DNA of 64,000 nucleotides. Origin: Paenibacillus selenitireducens (lineage in GTDB: Bacteria; Bacillota; Bacilli; Paenibacillales; Paenibacillaceae). The stretch is from NCBI RefSeq assembly GCF_002021565.1, contig NZ_MSZX01000006.1, positions 310,027-374,026 on the forward strand, in the 5' to 3' direction. The translations under genes were made by a program, and so were the position numbers. Positions 1 to 6,872 of this stretch are shown in pieces (position 1 is the first letter of the stretch; every line of letters starts with the position of its first letter). The notes beneath the pieces are model-generated. The model was not told the origin of the DNA, did no database searches, and saw only the letters and a list, made by a program, of their open reading frames with translations.

Positions 1-127
1 CATGTGTATCTCCAAAGGATGTCTTCACATAACAGGATGAATACGCTAATTCAAACAAAGTTAGGCTTTCCTCATAACAACGTTCGTAGGCTAATTCAGC
101 TTCCTGATTTCTAAAGATCGACCTCAC
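1..127 (-). CDS. Partial CDS, probable alpha/beta hydrolase (N-terminal 42 residues)
   Basis: An open frame without stops runs from a GTG start at 127 leftwards out of the window. A GAGGGGAG ribosome binding site lies about 6 nt upstream of the GTG. The visible 42 residues end in Y-V-K-T-S-F-G-D-T-H. That pattern resembles the N-terminus of a common Bacillales alpha/beta-hydrolase family, in which a conserved Y...T.fG.THvi segment precedes the hydrolase core. The gene is divergent from the M48 peptidase and shares a 105-nt promoter region with it. The catalytic part is outside the window, so the family call is tentative, while the coding call itself is fairly safe. Confidence 0.5.
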   Translation of the reverse strand, partial: MRSIFRNQEAELAYERCYEESLTLFELAYSSCYVKTSFGDTH

Positions 128-155
128 TGTGATCTCCCCTCTCTATGCAATTTTT

Positions 156-186
156 TTTACAACAATCTATCCTATTGATATATAAT
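156..186 (+). promoter_or_regulatory. Probable sigma-A promoter of the M48 peptidase gene
   Basis: A perfect TATAAT lies at 181-186. A TTTACA/TTACAA -35 candidate begins at 156-157, which leaves a spacer of 18-19 nt. The predicted transcript would start about 40 nt before the ATG at 233. Confidence 0.5.
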
Positions 187-232
187 AATTTTGGAAGATT
201 ATACCTAATACATAGAGATGGAGGCTAATCTT

Positions 233-1522
233 ATGATGAGAGCAGATGCCGTGTTACAACAGATTTGTCCGAAATGTAATCGCAATGTATCCGTAAATCA
301 TCGATTTATTACTTGGTGTGAGTGTGGGTGGAATGTAGAGGCGATGCATGCGGAGGCTCCTAAAAACCGGTTGGAGGCTTTGTATGTAAAGCTTGGTCAA
401 TCCTATGGTAACGCCTTATTTCAAGAAATGCTTCGCCATGGTGTAGACCATCAACGTAACTTTACGAAAGCAAATATACTGGCATATTTCATAGCAACAT
501 GTGTTTTTGTATTCAATATTTCCTTGCTAGGGTTAGGAATCTATTGGACTTTCTCGGGATGGCAGAACCATATCGCGGCCGGCATTGCAGGCACTATTTT
601 TTTATTCTTCATTATTTGGATCCAATGGCCTCGTATTCATAAGCTCGACAAAGATGTAATTCCATTGTCACCTGAAAAATTTCCTGTGTTCACGAAGCTT
701 GTACAAGACGTATCTGCTTATTTAGGTGTTTCGAAGGTACACGGTATCTATATGAATAAAAGTTTCAATGCCTATTTCACAAGAGTTGGTCTTCGTCGTC
801 GCAAATATTTTTGCTTTGGATTACCCCTTTTAAAGACCTTAGAACCAGAAGAAATAATAGCACTTATTGGTCATGAGGTTGCGCATGATGCACATAACGA
901 TCTCGGGAGGGAATCCTACGTACATCTTGCAGTCCATTCCCTTCGTCAATGGTATAGCATTGCTCAACCTGCACGTGATAAGATCTGGGAGCTGAGTACC
1001 TTTGGGTATTTGCATTACATCAATTATTTCATCATGAAACTCTTCTCCTGGATTCCGTATTCAGGTCTCTATATCCTTACGCATCTGATGTGGAACGAAT
1101 CGCAACGATCGGAATTCTTGGCAGATTTACGTGGCAGTGAGGTTAGTGGGACCGAAGCTTATATGAATCAACAGCATAAAATGTATTATGCTGCGACATT
1201 CTATAATTCACTACATCGCTATGCATTAAATCGAGAGCATATGAACATATCTTTTTTTGATTTTTACCAACAAGAATTAACAACCATACCTGAGCGAGAA
1301 ATAGAACGTATTCGTCGGGTAGAACGTATGGAAGGAACACGCCTTGATGCGACACATCCGCCAACAGCACAACGAATTACTTTGTTAGAACAATCATCTT
1401 TTCAATACCCTAAAATCACATTAACACCCGATGATGTTGCTAAGCTAGTTCAAGAGTTAACCCTCTTGGAGTCTGTCATTGAAGAAGAGTTAATAGAAGA
1501 TTATTTAGCAAGCTTACAATAA
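233..1522 (+). CDS. M48-family membrane metallopeptidase with N-terminal zinc ribbon
   Basis: Predicted membrane-embedded zinc endopeptidase of the M48 (HtpX/Ste24-like) family, 429 aa. Residues about 12-32 form a zinc-ribbon-like CPKC...CECG motif. Two hydrophobic segments follow at about 83-106 and 114-132. The zinc site HEVAH is at about 214-218, inside the helix LIGHEVAHDAHND, and the distal glutamate is probably in the NESQRSEFLAD segment (about residues 292-302). An ATG at 218 also exists, but GGAGG at 220-224 places the start at 233. M48 enzymes usually cut misfolded or signal-anchored membrane proteins. The substrate here is unknown, and the zinc ribbon suggests regulation or partner binding. 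The gene is monocistronic as far as can be seen. Confidence 0.85.
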   Translation: MMRADAVLQQICPKCNRNVSVNHRFITWCECGWNVEAMHAEAPKNRLEALYVKLGQSYGNALFQEMLRHGVDHQRNFTKANILAYFIATCVFVFNISLLGLGIYWTFSGWQNHIAAGIAGTIFLFFIIWIQWPRIHKLDKDVIPLSPEKFPVFTKLVQDVSAYLGVSKVHGIYMNKSFNAYFTRVGLRRRKYFCFGLPLLKTLEPEEIIALIGHEVAHDAHNDLGRESYVHLAVHSLRQWYSIAQPARDKIWELSTFGYLHYINYFIMKLFSWIPYSGLYILTHLMWNESQRSEFLADLRGSEVSGTEAYMNQQHKMYYAATFYNSLHRYALNREHMNISFFDFYQQELTTIPEREIERIRRVERMEGTRLDATHPPTAQRITLLEQSSFQYPKITLTPDDVAKLVQELTLLESVIEEELIEDYLASLQ

Positions 1523-1637
1523 TGGGATATTCGATACGTAGAACTGCATTTACTCCTAAGACCTTTCGTACTACAATGAACTAAGGAGTTCTACAGAACG
1601 ACAATATCATGACGAACAACAAAGGGGTTTAACAGAT

Positions 1638-2456
1638 ATGTTACACAAAGCACTGACCATAGCAGGCTCGGATACCAGCGGCGGCGCAGGAATGCAAGCC
1701 GACCTGAAGACATTCCAAGAACGTGGCGTATTCGGAATGACAGCCCTCACGGTGATTGTTGCACAGGACCCGCATAACGGCTGGTTCCATGATGTATTTC
1801 CGATTGAGTTATCTACGCTTGAGAAACAAATTGAGACCGTTCTTGCAGGAATTGGTGTCGATGCCTGTAAGGCCGGAATGCTCGGCTCCATCGATATTAT
1901 CGAGCTTGTGGCTAAGAAGATTTCACAGTACGATGTACGCAACTTTGTCATCGACCCTGTCATGGTCTGCAAAGGCGCGGACGAAGCATTGCATCCGGAG
2001 ACGAACGAGGCACTTCGCGATATTCTTGTACCGAAAGCACTCGTCGTCACACCGAACTTATTTGAAGCTTCGCAATTAAGCGGAATGTCGCCGATTAAGA
2101 GTATCGATGAAATGAAAGAAGCCGCTGCCAAGATTCATGAGAAGGGCGCGAAATACGTTCTTGTAAAAGGCGGCGGGAAGCTTGCCTCCGAGGAACGGGC
2201 TGTTGACGTATTATACGACGGCAAATCATTCGATCTGCTTGAATCCGAAAAATTCGCAACGACTTTCACCCATGGAGCAGGATGCACTTACTCTGCTGCC
2301 ATTACAGCTGAGCTTGCGAAAGGCCATGACGTAAAAGAAGCGGTTCAAACAGCCAAAGCATTTATTACCGAAGCTATTCGCCAATCCTTTCCGTTGAACC
2401 AATATGTTGGACCTACTCATCATGCGGCATACCGTTTATCGGGTAAAGAAGCATAA
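1638..2456 (+). CDS. thiD: Hydroxymethylpyrimidine/phosphomethylpyrimidine kinase
   Basis: Ribokinase-fold kinase of thiamine biosynthesis. It phosphorylates 4-amino-5-hydroxymethyl-2-methylpyrimidine and then its monophosphate to the diphosphate. The 272-aa length is typical. Visible family signatures are the N-terminal [18 protein letters not shown] substrate-binding segment, an internal KGGGK segment and the C-terminal [11 protein letters not shown] anion-hole/catalytic motif; the Cys is the one usually seen in ThiD and absent from pyridoxal kinases proper. AAGGGG precedes the ATG. No other thi gene and no TPP riboswitch is adjacent, so the gene is isolated and ends at a strong terminator. 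A pyridoxal-kinase side activity, as in some Firmicute homologues, cannot be excluded. Confidence 0.9.
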   Translation: MLHKALTIAGSDTSGGAGMQADLKTFQERGVFGMTALTVIVAQDPHNGWFHDVFPIELSTLEKQIETVLAGIGVDACKAGMLGSIDIIELVAKKISQYDVRNFVIDPVMVCKGADEALHPETNEALRDILVPKALVVTPNLFEASQLSGMSPIKSIDEMKEAAAKIHEKGAKYVLVKGGGKLASEERAVDVLYDGKSFDLLESEKFATTFTHGAGCTYSAAITAELAKGHDVKEAVQTAKAFITEAIRQSFPLNQYVGPTHHAAYRLSGKEA

Positions 2457-2468
2457 TGAAACGAACAC

Positions 2469-2512
2469 AAGGTTGTCTCCACAGTCATCAGACTGAGAAG
2501 ACAACCTTTTTT
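2469..2512 (+). terminator. Intrinsic terminator after thiD
   Basis: A perfect 10-bp stem (AAGGTTGTCT at 2469-2478, AGACAACCTT at 2499-2508) is followed by a T run. Confidence 0.9.
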
Positions 2513-2593
2513 CTCGTCATAAATTGAAACGATTACATCCCATTTGACGTACTATATCATATAAGAAAATTTTTACAAAAGGAGGAAGCCTTG

Positions 2594-2845
2594 ATGTCAG
2601 GAACGATGATCACAGCCATTCTCATCGGAATCGCCGTTGTTTATTTTCTCATCATGATCCCCATCCAATACAGCTACATTTCCGAATTGAAGAAATTGCA
2701 GCTTCGAACCGGCGGCTCCCAGAGTGAGATGTATGAAAAAATGACGTTTGAAAACGAACAATCACATTTTGCCGTTCAAGGAAACATCTTTAATATTCCA
2801 TCAACATTGATTGCTAGTCTGATTTACAAATTGAGACATAAATAA
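2594..2845 (+). CDS. Small membrane protein, DUF3949-like
   Basis: An 83-aa protein with one N-terminal hydrophobic helix (about residues 5-24) and a charged cytoplasmic-type tail. It resembles the DUF3949 family of Bacillales (membrane helix, PIQYxY..L segment, then a QSEMYEKMTFE-like segment), whose function is unknown. GGAGG at 2581-2585 favours the ATG at 2594 over the TTG three bases earlier. It stands alone between two terminators, converging on the pirin pair. Confidence 0.7.
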   Translation: MSGTMITAILIGIAVVYFLIMIPIQYSYISELKKLQLRTGGSQSEMYEKMTFENEQSHFAVQGNIFNIPSTLIASLIYKLRHK

Positions 2846-2896
2846 AACAACATGCGATCGTTAACGGATTCTTCCGCAACGGTCGCATGTTGTTTT
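2844..2896. terminator. Bidirectional intrinsic terminator
   Basis: A perfect 14-bp stem (AAAACAACATGCGA at 2844-2857, complement at 2883-2896) lies between convergent genes. A/T runs at both ends let it serve both strands. Confidence 0.9.
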
Positions 2897-2897
2897 G

Positions 2898-3224
2898 TTA
2901 GCTTAAGTAATCACCCGGGAAATATTCAATGCATGATCGTGCATACACGGTTAATTGCGCTTGATCCGCGTCATACGTAACCGGGCCCTCATGGACATAG
3001 AACCAAATCTTCTTCATTGGCTGCCCTTCCACCTGTTGGAAGACAAATACGTTTATTTCTGTTTTTAACCGAAGAAGCTCTTCGATTTCTCCGTTCATCG
3101 GTGTATTGACGACGAACTTCCATCCAGCTTCAGAAGGTTCCCAGACATATTCGACCGTCTGTTTGCTGGAGTCAATGAAAATCCTTCCCCCAACGGCATG
3201 CTTCATCATAAGCGTCTCTTGCAT
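2898..3224 (-). CDS. Hypothetical protein, cotranscribed with a pirin-like gene
   Basis: A 108-aa soluble protein of no family I recognise. The composition is a mix of beta-strand-like segments with no signal peptide, membrane segment or cysteine cluster (a single Cys near the C-terminus). GGAGG sits 7 nt before the ATG and directly after the stop of the pirin-like gene 12 nt upstream, so the two are almost certainly one operon. A role linked to the pirin protein is inference from context only. Confidence 0.7.
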   Translation of the reverse strand: MQETLMMKHAVGGRIFIDSSKQTVEYVWEPSEAGWKFVVNTPMNGEIEELLRLKTEINVFVFQQVEGQPMKKIWFYVHEGPVTYDADQAQLTVYARSCIEYFPGDYLS

Positions 3225-3236
3225 CCGAATTCCTCC

Positions 3237-3935
3237 TTAGGGCAAATCAATCAACATGAAAAATACATCCTGATCCGCAACAATGCTCAATCCGGATTCT
3301 TGTTCCACACGTGCAGCGTCACGAGGCAATAAGGTTTTCCCATTCACAGAACATGCTCCATCGATCACGAACAAATAAGTCTTCCGACTGGACGACTGAT
3401 CAAAGGCTATCTGTTCTCCAGCAGCCAACTTACTTAAGTAAATGGTCAAATCTTGTTGAATAGAAGCAACGTTCTCCGCACCTTGCTGAGACACGATAGG
3501 CAACAATCTGCCCTGCAGTTGGTCCGGATCAAATCGGCTTGTCTGATAGGACGGCTCCAAGCCACGTGTATGCGGTTCAAACCACATTTGTAGTAAATTC
3601 AATTCCTCTGTTGAAGATGGATTATGCTCCGTATGGATAACACCTGTACCTGCGGACATCCGTTGAACTTCACCGAACGAAGAGATCGCGACATGGCCAA
3701 GATTATCTTCATGTCGAATCGATCCGGATAATACAACACTAACAATTTCCATGTCACTGTGCGGATGGGCTCCGAACCCTCGATTGGGTACTAGAAAATC
3801 ATCATTACACACTCGCATGACACTGAAGTTCGCATTCTTGGCATCATAATACTCACCAAATGAAAAGCTTAAATGACTTTGTAGCCAACCTAAGTCTGAT
3901 GTATACCTTGATTCGGCCGGATAAACCTCGATCAT
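3237..3935 (-). CDS. Pirin-family bicupin (YhaK/YhhW-like)
   Basis: A 232-aa protein of the pirin superfamily, made of two cupin domains. The N-terminal cupin shows the metal-site pattern HPHSDMEIVS (about residues 59-68) and a later GVIHTEHN segment, both typical of bacterial pirins. Characterised members act as quercetin 2,3-dioxygenases or redox sensors; the substrate here cannot be told. In-frame ATGs exist further upstream, but a GGAGG with 7-nt spacing fixes the start at 3935. It leads a two-gene operon with the hypothetical gene downstream. Confidence 0.85.
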   Translation of the reverse strand: MIEVYPAESRYTSDLGWLQSHLSFSFGEYYDAKNANFSVMRVCNDDFLVPNRGFGAHPHSDMEIVSVVLSGSIRHEDNLGHVAISSFGEVQRMSAGTGVIHTEHNPSSTEELNLLQMWFEPHTRGLEPSYQTSRFDPDQLQGRLLPIVSQQGAENVASIQQDLTIYLSKLAAGEQIAFDQSSSRKTYLFVIDGACSVNGKTLLPRDAARVEQESGLSIVADQDVFFMLIDLP

Positions 3936-4181
3936 TCCCATTCCTCCTTCAAACATTCCATTTCTATTCGGATATAAACACAACATTAACTATATTTATA
4001 ATATTTACTAACTTTATTGTAGATCATGCAGATCCTTATTTCAACAAATATCTTCACTCGGGATTACATAAGATTTCTGCAACGCAGCATGCTAGTCCTA
4101 ACCGTTCGATGTAATGTATTCATTTTTTTGTTACAATAGGAGTACACAAAGTTGAAATGAATCAAAGGAGAATGAGAAGCG

Positions 4182-5414
4182 ATGGCTACATTTGAACAAC
4201 AACTTAACAAATATGCCGAACTGATTGTGAAAGTCGGCGTCAACGTACAGCAAGATCAACAAGTATTTATTACAGGTTCTACCGAAATGGCTCAGCTGGT
4301 TCGCCTGGTTGCGAAGAAAGCCTATGAAGCCGGTGCGAGCAACGTTCATGTCGACTGGGTCGATGAAGAACTATCCCGTATGAAATATGAGAATGCCTCG
4401 GATGAACAGTTCTCAACATTCCCTGCTTGGGAAGTGGCGAAAAGAGATACGTTCCTTGATGCAAGAGCCGCTTTTATTGCAATCGTATCTCCGAACCCGG
4501 ATTTACTAAAAGGCATTGACCCTGCGCGAATCGGCAGCTTCCAAAAAGCATCCGGTCAAGCATTGACGAAATACCGTCAATATGTGCAATCCGATAAGGT
4601 TAGCTGGACGGTTGTCGCAGCTTCCACGAAGAATTGGGCAGTCAAAGTATTCCCTGATACAACACCGGAAGAAGCGCAAGACATGTTATGGAATGCGATT
4701 TTTGAATCCGTTCGCCTCCATACGCCAGACGCTGTCCAAGCTTGGGAAGAACATAACGCTAACTTACATAAGAAGGTAGACGTTCTAAACGGCCATCATT
4801 TCCACAAACTTCATTACACCGCACCAGGTACGGATCTTACGATTGAGCTGCCGGAGAAACACCTGTGGGTGGGTGCAGGCAGCACGAATGAGAAGGAAAT
4901 TCCATTCATGGCGAACATGCCGACAGAAGAAGTCTTCACCGTACCGTACAAAACCGGGGTCAACGGATATGTATCCAGTACGAAACCGCTAAGCTATGGC
5001 GGCAACATTATTGATAACTTCAAAATCACATTCGAGAATGGCCGCATTGTGAATGTTGAAGCAGAGCAAGGACAAGAAATTTTGCAGCACTTGGTGGACT
5101 CTGATGAAGGCTCGCACTATTTGGGCGAAGTGGCGCTCGTTCCGCATCACTCCCCCATTTCGGAGTCTAACATCTTGTTCTTCAACACGCTCTTCGATGA
5201 AAATGCTTCAAACCATTTAGCGATCGGCAGCGGTTATGCGTTCAACGTTGAAGGCGGCAAAACGATGTCTCCTGAAGAACTTGCAGCAGCAGGCGTGAAC
5301 GCAAGTATTACGCATGTTGACTTCATGATCGGCTCAGCCGAAATGGATATCGATGGCATCTCGAAGGACGGGTCTGTCGTTCCGGTATTCCGCAAAGGAA
5401 ACTGGGCGATCTAA
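4182..5414 (+). CDS. M29-family metalloaminopeptidase (AmpS/PepS type)
   Basis: A 410-aa cytosolic aminopeptidase of the M29 (thermophilic aminopeptidase) family, which removes N-terminal residues from peptides with two divalent metals. The sequence is colinear with the family. The last third shows E-V-A-L-V (about 310-314), a HHSPISESNILFFNTLFDENA segment and H-L-A-I-G-S-G-Y, which carry the expected Glu/His/Asp metal ligands. AAAGGAG lies about 10 nt before the ATG. A YdeI-like gene follows after one base, so the two are cotranscribed. Confidence 0.88.
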   Translation: MATFEQQLNKYAELIVKVGVNVQQDQQVFITGSTEMAQLVRLVAKKAYEAGASNVHVDWVDEELSRMKYENASDEQFSTFPAWEVAKRDTFLDARAAFIAIVSPNPDLLKGIDPARIGSFQKASGQALTKYRQYVQSDKVSWTVVAASTKNWAVKVFPDTTPEEAQDMLWNAIFESVRLHTPDAVQAWEEHNANLHKKVDVLNGHHFHKLHYTAPGTDLTIELPEKHLWVGAGSTNEKEIPFMANMPTEEVFTVPYKTGVNGYVSSTKPLSYGGNIIDNFKITFENGRIVNVEAEQGQEILQHLVDSDEGSHYLGEVALVPHHSPISESNILFFNTLFDENASNHLAIGSGYAFNVEGGKTMSPEELAAAGVNASITHVDFMIGSAEMDIDGISKDGSVVPVFRKGNWAI

Positions 5415-5415
5415 G

Positions 5416-5883
5416 ATGCTGGAATTCAACGCAATGCTAATTCGGCCCGCAGGTGTTGGTACTTGGACGTATCTGAATGTTCCAGTACATGTCGATGAGG
5501 TATTCGGGACGAAGAATCAAGTTAAGGTCAAAGGGACATTGAATGACATTCCCTTTCAAGGGACACTGATGCCCCATGGCGATGGTTCGCACTTCCTTGT
5601 CGTGAACAAAGAGATCCGTGATGCGGCTCGCGTCACAACGGGAGATACGGTTCATTGCACAATAGAACAAGATTTCGGCGCACGTGCCGTTCTTGCACCT
5701 GACGATTTTCTTCAATCCCTTATGCAACACGAGTCAGCTAACCTATTCTATGAAGAATTAGCTTACAGCTATCAGAAAGAATATGTAGCCTGGATCGATT
5801 CAGCCAAACGTCCAGAGACACGCACTAGACGAATACAGCAAGCCGTTGAGAAGCTATCCCGCGCCGAAAAGCTTAAATCATAA
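5416..5883 (+). CDS. DUF1905 / YdeI-OmdA-type protein
   Basis: A 155-aa protein combining an N-terminal DUF1905 beta-barrel-like domain (about residues 1-95, with RPAGVGTWTYLNVP) and a C-terminal helical YdeI/OmpD-associated segment (LAYSYQKEYVAWI...KRPETRTRRI, about 110-145). Homologues are called bacteriocin-protection or OmdA-like, but the biochemical role is unknown. The frame is open further upstream inside pepS. I place the start at the ATG one base after the pepS stop, where the domain begins. The nearest AAAGGA is distant, so translational coupling to the aminopeptidase gene is likely. Confidence 0.8.
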   Translation: MLEFNAMLIRPAGVGTWTYLNVPVHVDEVFGTKNQVKVKGTLNDIPFQGTLMPHGDGSHFLVVNKEIRDAARVTTGDTVHCTIEQDFGARAVLAPDDFLQSLMQHESANLFYEELAYSYQKEYVAWIDSAKRPETRTRRIQQAVEKLSRAEKLKS

Positions 5884-5899
5884 CCCAAATAACGACCCA

Positions 5900-5945
5900 A
5901 ACGGATACGAAATCCCTGCGATCAGGGACAAGTATCCGTTTTTTT
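5900..5945 (+). terminator. Intrinsic terminator
   Basis: An outer stem AACGGATAC/GTATCCGTT (5900-5908, 5932-5940) encloses an inner stem TCCCT/AGGGA and is followed by a T run. Confidence 0.85.
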
Positions 5946-5974
5946 CTTGCCGCCCCTCCCTTAGGTTATTAATA

Positions 5975-6033
5975 ATAAGTAACTTGACATATGTTCGTTG
6001 TGGTTATATACTAACTATTATAAAGTTACTTAT
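5975..6033 (+). promoter_or_regulatory. Sigma-A promoter flanked by a perfect 11-bp inverted repeat (probable operator)
   Basis: The promoter is TTGACA (5984-5989), a 17-nt spacer and TATACT (6007-6012). An 11-bp perfect inverted repeat brackets it: ATAAGTAACTT at 5975-5985 overlaps the -35, and AAGTTACTTAT at 6023-6033 lies just after the -10. Each arm also contains the near-palindrome AAGT-A-ACTT, so each could be a dimer site. This geometry suits a repressor controlling the dioxygenase downstream. The regulator is not encoded next to it. Confidence 0.75.
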
Positions 6034-6055
6034 CGATCATTAAGGAGGCTATCAC

Positions 6056-6817
6056 ATGATACCATCACTTTTTCTAGCCCATGGATCCCCTATGCTTGCC
6101 ATTGAACATACACCCTATACCGAATTTTTAGGATCATTAGGCCAACAAATTAAACCCAAAGCGATCGTCATCTTTACCGCGCATTGGGAAAGCGAAGTGC
6201 TCACCGTTTCTTCTCATGACCATGTGTATGACACGATTTATGACTTCGGAGGCTTCCCGGATGAATTGTACGAGGTCGTCTATCCAGCCAAAGGTTCGAC
6301 TGCTGTTGCGAACCAAGTGATGAAGCGATTTGAAGCGGCAGGAATTCCTGTGCAGACAGATGCGACACGCGGCCTTGACCATGGTTCATGGACCCTATTG
6401 CACCGCATGTATCCGGAGGCAAATATTCCAGTCGTGCAAATTTCCGTCCACCCCTACTTGCCTGCAGATGTGCAATACCAAATCGGAAAGGCGCTGCAAG
6501 GACTTGGCGAAGAAGATATTCTTGTCATCGGCAGCGGGGTTACCGTGCATAATCTTCGAATGCTTAACTGGGGACAGTCAACGCCTGAGCCGTGGGCCGT
6601 TGCCTTCGATGATTGGCTGTTAGAGCAGATGAAGCAAGGTGATCTGGGCGCATTATTCCAATATGATACACTCGCGCCTCAAGCGCAAAAGGCTGTTCCC
6701 CGTGCGGAACATTTTGTTCCTTTATTCATCGCCATGGGGAGCGGTAACGGCGAGCCGAAAGTGATCTACCGGGGATATGACATGGGGACGCTAAGTTACT
6801 TGAGTTTATCCTTCTGA
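6056..6817 (+). CDS. DODA-type extradiol ring-cleavage dioxygenase (YgiD/LigB family)
   Basis: A 253-aa class III extradiol dioxygenase, a family that opens catecholic rings with non-haem Fe(II) or Zn. Expected ligands are visible: LAHGSPML near residue 10 (His), FTAHWES near 43 (His), the conserved GLDHGSWTLLHRMYP segment (about 108-122) and a C-terminal RAEHFVPLFIAMG (His). The substrate is unknown; DOPA or other catechols are possible, and the Salmonella/plant-type relatives act on DOPA. AAGGAGG precedes the ATG. The gene stands alone under the operator-bracketed promoter at 5975-6033, suggesting induction by a phenolic or quinone signal. Confidence 0.85.
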   Translation: MIPSLFLAHGSPMLAIEHTPYTEFLGSLGQQIKPKAIVIFTAHWESEVLTVSSHDHVYDTIYDFGGFPDELYEVVYPAKGSTAVANQVMKRFEAAGIPVQTDATRGLDHGSWTLLHRMYPEANIPVVQISVHPYLPADVQYQIGKALQGLGEEDILVIGSGVTVHNLRMLNWGQSTPEPWAVAFDDWLLEQMKQGDLGALFQYDTLAPQAQKAVPRAEHFVPLFIAMGSGNGEPKVIYRGYDMGTLSYLSLSF

Positions 6818-6822
6818 ACAAT

Positions 6823-6852
6823 ATACCCGCCATCGATTAGGATGGCGGGTAT
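6823..6852. terminator. Hairpin between convergent genes, probable terminator
   Basis: A perfect 12-bp stem ATACCCGCCATC / GATGGCGGGTAT with a 6-nt loop. No clean T run follows on either strand, so termination may be weak or factor-aided. Confidence 0.6.
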
Positions 6853-6872
6853 TAAGAGATTTATATCGCTAT

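Noticed and set aside
1538-1594. An 8-bp inverted repeat GTAGAACT/AGTTCTAC between the M48 and thiD genes
   Set aside because: The loop is over 40 nt, no T run follows, and no known riboswitch motif such as a THI box is seen.
1607-2131. A 174-codon minus-strand open frame opposite thiD
   Set aside because: It lies fully antisense to a clear thiD gene, has no ribosome binding site and a low-complexity Ser/Ala/Ile composition typical of shadow frames.
6790-6802. Another AAGTTACTT near the end of the dioxygenase gene
   Set aside because: It is a single copy inside coding sequence and is accounted for by the codons for the last residues; chance is sufficient.
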